From the NCBI RefSeq assembly GCF_026248825.1, contig NZ_CP110973.1:1550001-1614000 (forward strand): a stretch of DNA of 64,000 nt. The letters run 5' to 3'. This DNA is from Larkinella insperata. Lineage in GTDB: Bacteria > Bacteroidota > Bacteroidia > Cytophagales > Spirosomataceae. A model generated the notes under the pieces. That model was not told the DNA's origin. It saw only the letters and a list, made by a program, of their open reading frames with translations, and searched no databases. The translations under genes and the position numbers were made by a program. Of the stretch, positions 61,012-64,000 are shown piece by piece; the stretch's first letter is position 1, and every line of letters starts with the position of its first letter.

Positions 61012-62235
61012 TTAAGAAGCTTTGCCTTTTTCCGGACGGCCGTTCGAAGCCGCCGGATTGGCGGCAGGCCCACCGCCCGTTCCTGACGGTTTTTTCTTTT
61101 TCCGTTTTTTCTTCCGATCGCTGCGGTCGCTGAATTTTTTATCCAGTTTTTCCAGATCACTGTTCAGCGAAGTTAGCCCTTTCGCACCTTCTTTCTTCTC
61201 AGCTACCGGCTCCAGCAAGTCGAACGATTCGGGAATAATGCCTTTCTTGTTCAGCTCCTGAATCTGCATGACGCGCTCAACGGGCAGCGGATACCACGTG
61301 CTTTCAGTGCTGTACCCAAACCACATGATCCGGCGGAAAATATCGGTTTTCTGGAGCGAGGCCCGTCCCTTCTGGGTTTCCAGCGGTTTTTCCACCTGCG
61401 GAATATCGCGTAACGCATCTACATACGTTTCCAGCTCGTAGTTCAGGCAGCACTTCAACCGCCCACACTGGCCGGACAGCTTGCTGGGGTTCAGCGACAG
61501 GTTTTGATACCGGGCCGCCGAGGTCGTGATGTTCTTGAAATCCGTCAACCAGGTTGAACAGCAGAGTTCGCGACCACACGAGCCAATACCGCCCAGCCGC
61601 CCGGCTTCCTGCCGCAGACTGATCTGCCGCATTTCCACCCGGATTTTAAACTCCGCCGCCAGGATTTTAATTAATTCCCGGAAGTCAACCCGTTCGTCGG
61701 AAGAATAGTAGAACGTCGCTTTCGTGTTATCCGACTGATATTCCACATCCGACAACTTCATGTTGAGCTTCAGTTCTTTCACCACTTCGCGGGTGCGGTA
61801 CATGGTCGTCAGATCACGGGCGATGGCCTGCTCGTGTTTCTCCAGATCCTTCTGCGAAGCAACCCGGTGAATCACCTTCAGATCGTCGGAAAACGGAATG
61901 TTTTTCTTCAGCATCTGCAACCGAACCAGTTCGCCCTGGAGCGACACGCAACCGATGTGATACCCCGTTTGCATTTCGCAAACCACAAAATCACCCGTAG
62001 TCAGGTCGAGTTGGTGCGGGTTCCGGAAATATTCTTTTCGCCCTCCTTTAAATTTCACTTCCACGGCTGCGTCGTACCGGCGGGTGGAGGGCGTCTCCAT
62101 GTTACTCAGCCAGTCGAAAACATTCATTTTATTGCAACCGCCGGTGCCACAGGCTCCGTTATTTTTACATCCTTTCACGGCTCCGGCTGCATTTTTCGTT
62201 CCGCAGCCTCCGGTCGTGCATGATTTGCATCCCAT
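61012..62235 (-). CDS. PSP1/RicT-like protein with Cys-rich N-terminus
   Basis: 407 residues from ATG at 62235 (MGCKSCTTGGCG). Six Cys in the first 34 residues (3, 6, 11, 23, 29, 34) are followed by the PSP1 domain (about 45-280). Its conserved cysteines lie in GSCGRELCCSTWL and SGQCGRLKCCLNYE. The C-terminus is a Lys/Arg-rich disordered tail. In Bacillus, RicT with RicA and RicF holds Fe-S clusters and steers RNase Y maturation; no ricA or ricF is here. Fe-S binding in this protein is inference. Confidence 0.87.
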   Translation of the reverse strand: MGCKSCTTGGCGTKNAAGAVKGCKNNGACGTGGCNKMNVFDWLSNMETPSTRRYDAAVEVKFKGGRKEYFRNPHQLDLTTGDFVVCEMQTGYHIGCVSLQGELVRLQMLKKNIPFSDDLKVIHRVASQKDLEKHEQAIARDLTTMYRTREVVKELKLNMKLSDVEYQSDNTKATFYYSSDERVDFRELIKILAAEFKIRVEMRQISLRQEAGRLGGIGSCGRELCCSTWLTDFKNITTSAARYQNLSLNPSKLSGQCGRLKCCLNYELETYVDALRDIPQVEKPLETQKGRASLQKTDIFRRIMWFGYSTESTWYPLPVERVMQIQELNKKGIIPESFDLLEPVAEKKEGAKGLTSLNSDLEKLDKKFSDRSDRKKKRKKKKPSGTGGGPAANPAASNGRPEKGKAS

Positions 62236-62250
62236 AACTCTTATATATAT

Positions 62251-62362
62251 AGTTAAGAGCCAAGCGTTAGACGTCAAGAGTTAAACAGGCACTACCTGCT
62301 CAAATCAAATAGACAGAGAGTCCAGATTCTTTAACTCTTCGTTCTTACTTCTTAACTCTGTC
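62251..62362. repeat. Heptamer-built inverted repeat, TTAACTC type, copy 2
   Basis: Arms near 62251-62285 and 62328-62362 share GAGTTAA/TTAACTC units in inverted order, with an inner CAGG-CACTA-CCTG hairpin at 62286-62298. Less regular than the copy at 22319. Confidence 0.55.
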
Positions 62363-62477
62363 TGAGCCCGATTCCAGATCACATTTTATATAGATCTCGG
62401 TCGCGGGAATGAGCAATTAAAAAGCCGTCAGCGTAATCAGCAACGGCCAAAAGATAATTATTACCCTAAATTAACAA

Positions 62478-62505
62478 AAAAGGGCACAACTAGTTGCACC
62501 CTTTT
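62478..62505 (-). terminator. Terminator of the lipocalin-like gene
   Basis: AAAAGGG and CCCTTTT arms enclose the palindrome CAACTAGTTG, with TTTTTTG following on the minus strand. Confidence 0.75.
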
Positions 62506-62615
62506 CTTCAAGACTTTGGTTTACGCATCGTGATTGAACGTCGTTCTGCCTAAAAACAGGTCCGTATCACCAATAAATGACGAATTTACGCACCCGGCAT
62601 TTTTAAATGATTCCC

Positions 62616-63167
62616 TTACAGGGCCTTCCCTTTGAGCAGCAATTGATACGATTTAGGCTCAGGCTCTTGAGAGAAATCGACTTTCCCACCGTTATCCAGG
62701 TCAATCGTGTACAGCAGCATACCGGCAACGAAAGCAATATTCAATTCTTCATCTGATTGATCGTTTTTTGTAACATCCACATTTTTAGTTGCCAACTCAA
62801 TAGCCGTATTGGAAAGCGTATTTATCGTCATGTCAGTCGTGGTCTTGTCAATGTCAGTTAACGTCAATGTTTTTCCATCGCCTGATAATTTCCACGTGCC
62901 AGTCTCAATAACTTTTCCATCTTCAACAGTAGAATACGTATTGTTATTATTGAAAGTTATAGTGTTGTCTTCACCAAAGAATGTAGCATCATCAGAAGGT
63001 GGTATTGCATACGTCTTGGCGTCGGTTTTGACACTAATTTCACTGAATGACCATTTACGAGTCAGCAAACTTTCAGTCTCTGGCTTTACGTCATCTTTCG
63101 ATTTAGAACAGCCGAACAATGTTACTACACTTAGCGTGACGATAATGAGGTAGTGGTTAACTTTCAT
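62616..63167 (-). CDS. Lipocalin-like domain lipoprotein
   Basis: 183 residues. Lipoprotein signal MKVNHYLIIVTLSVVTLFGC (lipobox LFGC, Cys20). The mature part begins LLTRKWSFSEISV, then NTITFNNNNTYSTVEDG and GTWKLSGDGKTLTLTDID. This is the W...G-x-W beta-barrel pattern of small Bacteroidota lipocalin-like proteins (DUF4923/lipocalin_4 sort). Ligand and role are unknown. AT-rich compared with the neighbours. Single gene with its own terminator. Confidence 0.8.
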   Translation of the reverse strand: MKVNHYLIIVTLSVVTLFGCSKSKDDVKPETESLLTRKWSFSEISVKTDAKTYAIPPSDDATFFGEDNTITFNNNNTYSTVEDGKVIETGTWKLSGDGKTLTLTDIDKTTTDMTINTLSNTAIELATKNVDVTKNDQSDEELNIAFVAGMLLYTIDLDNGGKVDFSQEPEPKSYQLLLKGKAL

Positions 63168-63333
63168 AAAATAATGAACAGAAGATAATAAATAAATTAA
63201 AAATGACCCGAATCTACACGGGATAATTTATTTACAGAAATACAGCTAAGTATAATTTATTAATCGGCGTCCAACTTAATTACTTAGTAAGTATTTATAC
63301 TATATAACGAGAGTTTCATACATACTGATTATA
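63168..63333. other. AT-rich gap between purD and the lipocalin-like gene
   Basis: About 165 very AT-rich bases. TAGATTCG on the minus strand near 63219-63226 is a weak -7 candidate for the lipoprotein gene. Nothing else seen. Confidence 0.35.
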
Positions 63334-63364
63334 AACAAAAAAACCGCCCTTATTTGGGGCGGTT
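63334..63364 (-). terminator. Terminator of purD
   Basis: On the minus strand AACCGCCC and GGGCGGTT form an 8-bp stem with a seven-base loop, followed by TTTTTTGTTT. Confidence 0.9.
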
Positions 63365-63384
63365 AGCTCAAATGTAAATCTTTT

Positions 63385-64000
63385 TCAATCCGGATACCGG
63401 AGTAGATCGAGTCCGATGTCTTTTCGATAATATTTACCCTCAAACTGCACTGTGCGGGCGGCTTTTTGCGACTTCATAACGGCATTCTCGAGCGAATTGG
63501 CCAATGCCGTCAGGGCCAAAACCCGGCCACCATCCGTTAACACATGCCCATTGAAACCCGGTTTGGTTCCGGCATGAAATGCCGTTACGTCCTCCAGGGT
63601 GGCCAGGTCCGTGATGGACTTTCCTTTCTCGTAAGAATCAGGATAACCGCCCGACACCACGACCGTCGTTACGGCCGTCTGGGGGGAAACCTGCAACTGC
63701 ACCTTATCCAGTTCGCCATCGGCCGTTGCAACCATCAATTCCACAAAATCATTTTGAATTCGGGGAAGCACGACTTCCGTTTCCGGATCGCCCATGCGCG
63801 CGTTGTATTCAATAACGTACGGCTCTTCTTTGACATTAATCAGCCCGATAAAAATAAAACCCTGATACCGGATCCCCTCCTGCTGCAAACCCGCTAAAGT
63901 CGGTTTGACAATCTTTTCTTCGACTTTCTGCAAGAATTTGGCGGTGGCAAACTTCACGGGGGAAACAGCCCCCATGCCGCCGGTATTGGGCCCGGTATCC
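63385..64000 (-). CDS. purD: Phosphoribosylamine-glycine ligase, C-terminal part
   Basis: The last 205 codons of purD; the start lies beyond the window. It begins in the ATP-grasp domain (DTGPNTGGMGAVSPV) and runs through GFIFIGLINVKEEPYVIEYNARMGDPETEVVLPRI, the metal/ATP block, into the C-terminal GARS domain (VVVSGGYPDSYEKGK, GGRVLALTALANSLENA). It makes glycinamide ribonucleotide in purine synthesis. A terminator follows. Confidence 0.95.
   Translation of the reverse strand, partial: DTGPNTGGMGAVSPVKFATAKFLQKVEEKIVKPTLAGLQQEGIRYQGFIFIGLINVKEEPYVIEYNARMGDPETEVVLPRIQNDFVELMVATADGELDKVQLQVSPQTAVTTVVVSGGYPDSYEKGKSITDLATLEDVTAFHAGTKPGFNGHVLTDGGRVLALTALANSLENAVMKSQKAARTVQFEGKYYRKDIGLDLLRYPD

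Larger units (their letters stand above)
62236..62615. other. 380-base intergenic region
   Basis: Holds a TTAACTC-type repeat (62251-62362) and the terminator of the lipocalin-like gene (62478-62505). The RicT-like gene's promoter should be here too but is not recognised. No gene seen. Confidence 0.5.

Overview
The window is a chromosomal stretch of a Bacteroidota bacterium, most likely a member of the Cytophagales (Spirosoma-like family). The grounds are type IX secretion genes (porU, porV), the gliding lipoprotein gldH, a SusC/SusD pair, a BlaI/M56 operon, and promoters of the Bacteroidota form TTTG-N19-TAnnTTTG. Base composition is moderate, genes are densely packed on both strands, and most exported proteins carry a lipobox or a signal peptide ending in Ala-Gln. 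I see no tRNA, rRNA, CRISPR array, transposase or prophage.

Layout. 1-2774: minus-strand cysS, a glutaminyl-cyclase-like M28 lipoprotein and the start of another lipoprotein. 2943-5134: GNAT-like protein and a PfkB kinase, plus strand. 5196-11915: an M16 protease-like subunit, then the type IX secretion genes porV and porU and an SprT-like metalloprotein. 11987-18270: small lipoprotein, GtrA protein, and nuoK-L-M-N with its own promoter, separated from the rest of complex I. 18429-23421: exonuclease, glpK, mreD, mreC, mreB. 23663-31291: GH3 enzyme, dxr, a 25-residue membrane peptide, rseP, a DUF6702-like protein and lon. 31547-36309: susD-like and susC-like genes. 36582-47069: an m5C RNA methyltransferase, fabI, sbcC/sbcD, an LpxH-like phosphoesterase, a sugar acyltransferase, GDP-fucose synthase and a MORN-like protein. 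47071-52046: a GDSL lipoprotein, then a four-gene blaI operon. 52233-64000: gldH, a Lon-N protein, an AI-2E transporter, a propeller-like protein, a decayed gene, a two-component pair, tag, an rluA-type synthase, a Dabb protein, an FkbM methyltransferase flanked by twin terminators, a RicT-like protein, a lipocalin-like lipoprotein and the C-terminal part of purD.

The strongest candidate for something undescribed is the blaI operon at 47879-52046. Behind the repressor and the M56 sensor protease lie two genes that encode detached copies of the sensor's own post-protease segment: the LK(N/S)RI-x-MMN linker, one membrane helix and an extracytoplasmic tail, with no protease domain. The operon promoter has a 14-bp palindrome over its -33 box.

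Other signals: an 87-bp nested palindrome sitting in frame in the signal-peptide region of the DUF6702 gene, several families of imperfect inverted repeats (two built from heptamers), a sigma-54-like -24/-12 sequence before lon, and several genes whose -7 box lies only 4-11 bases from the start codon.
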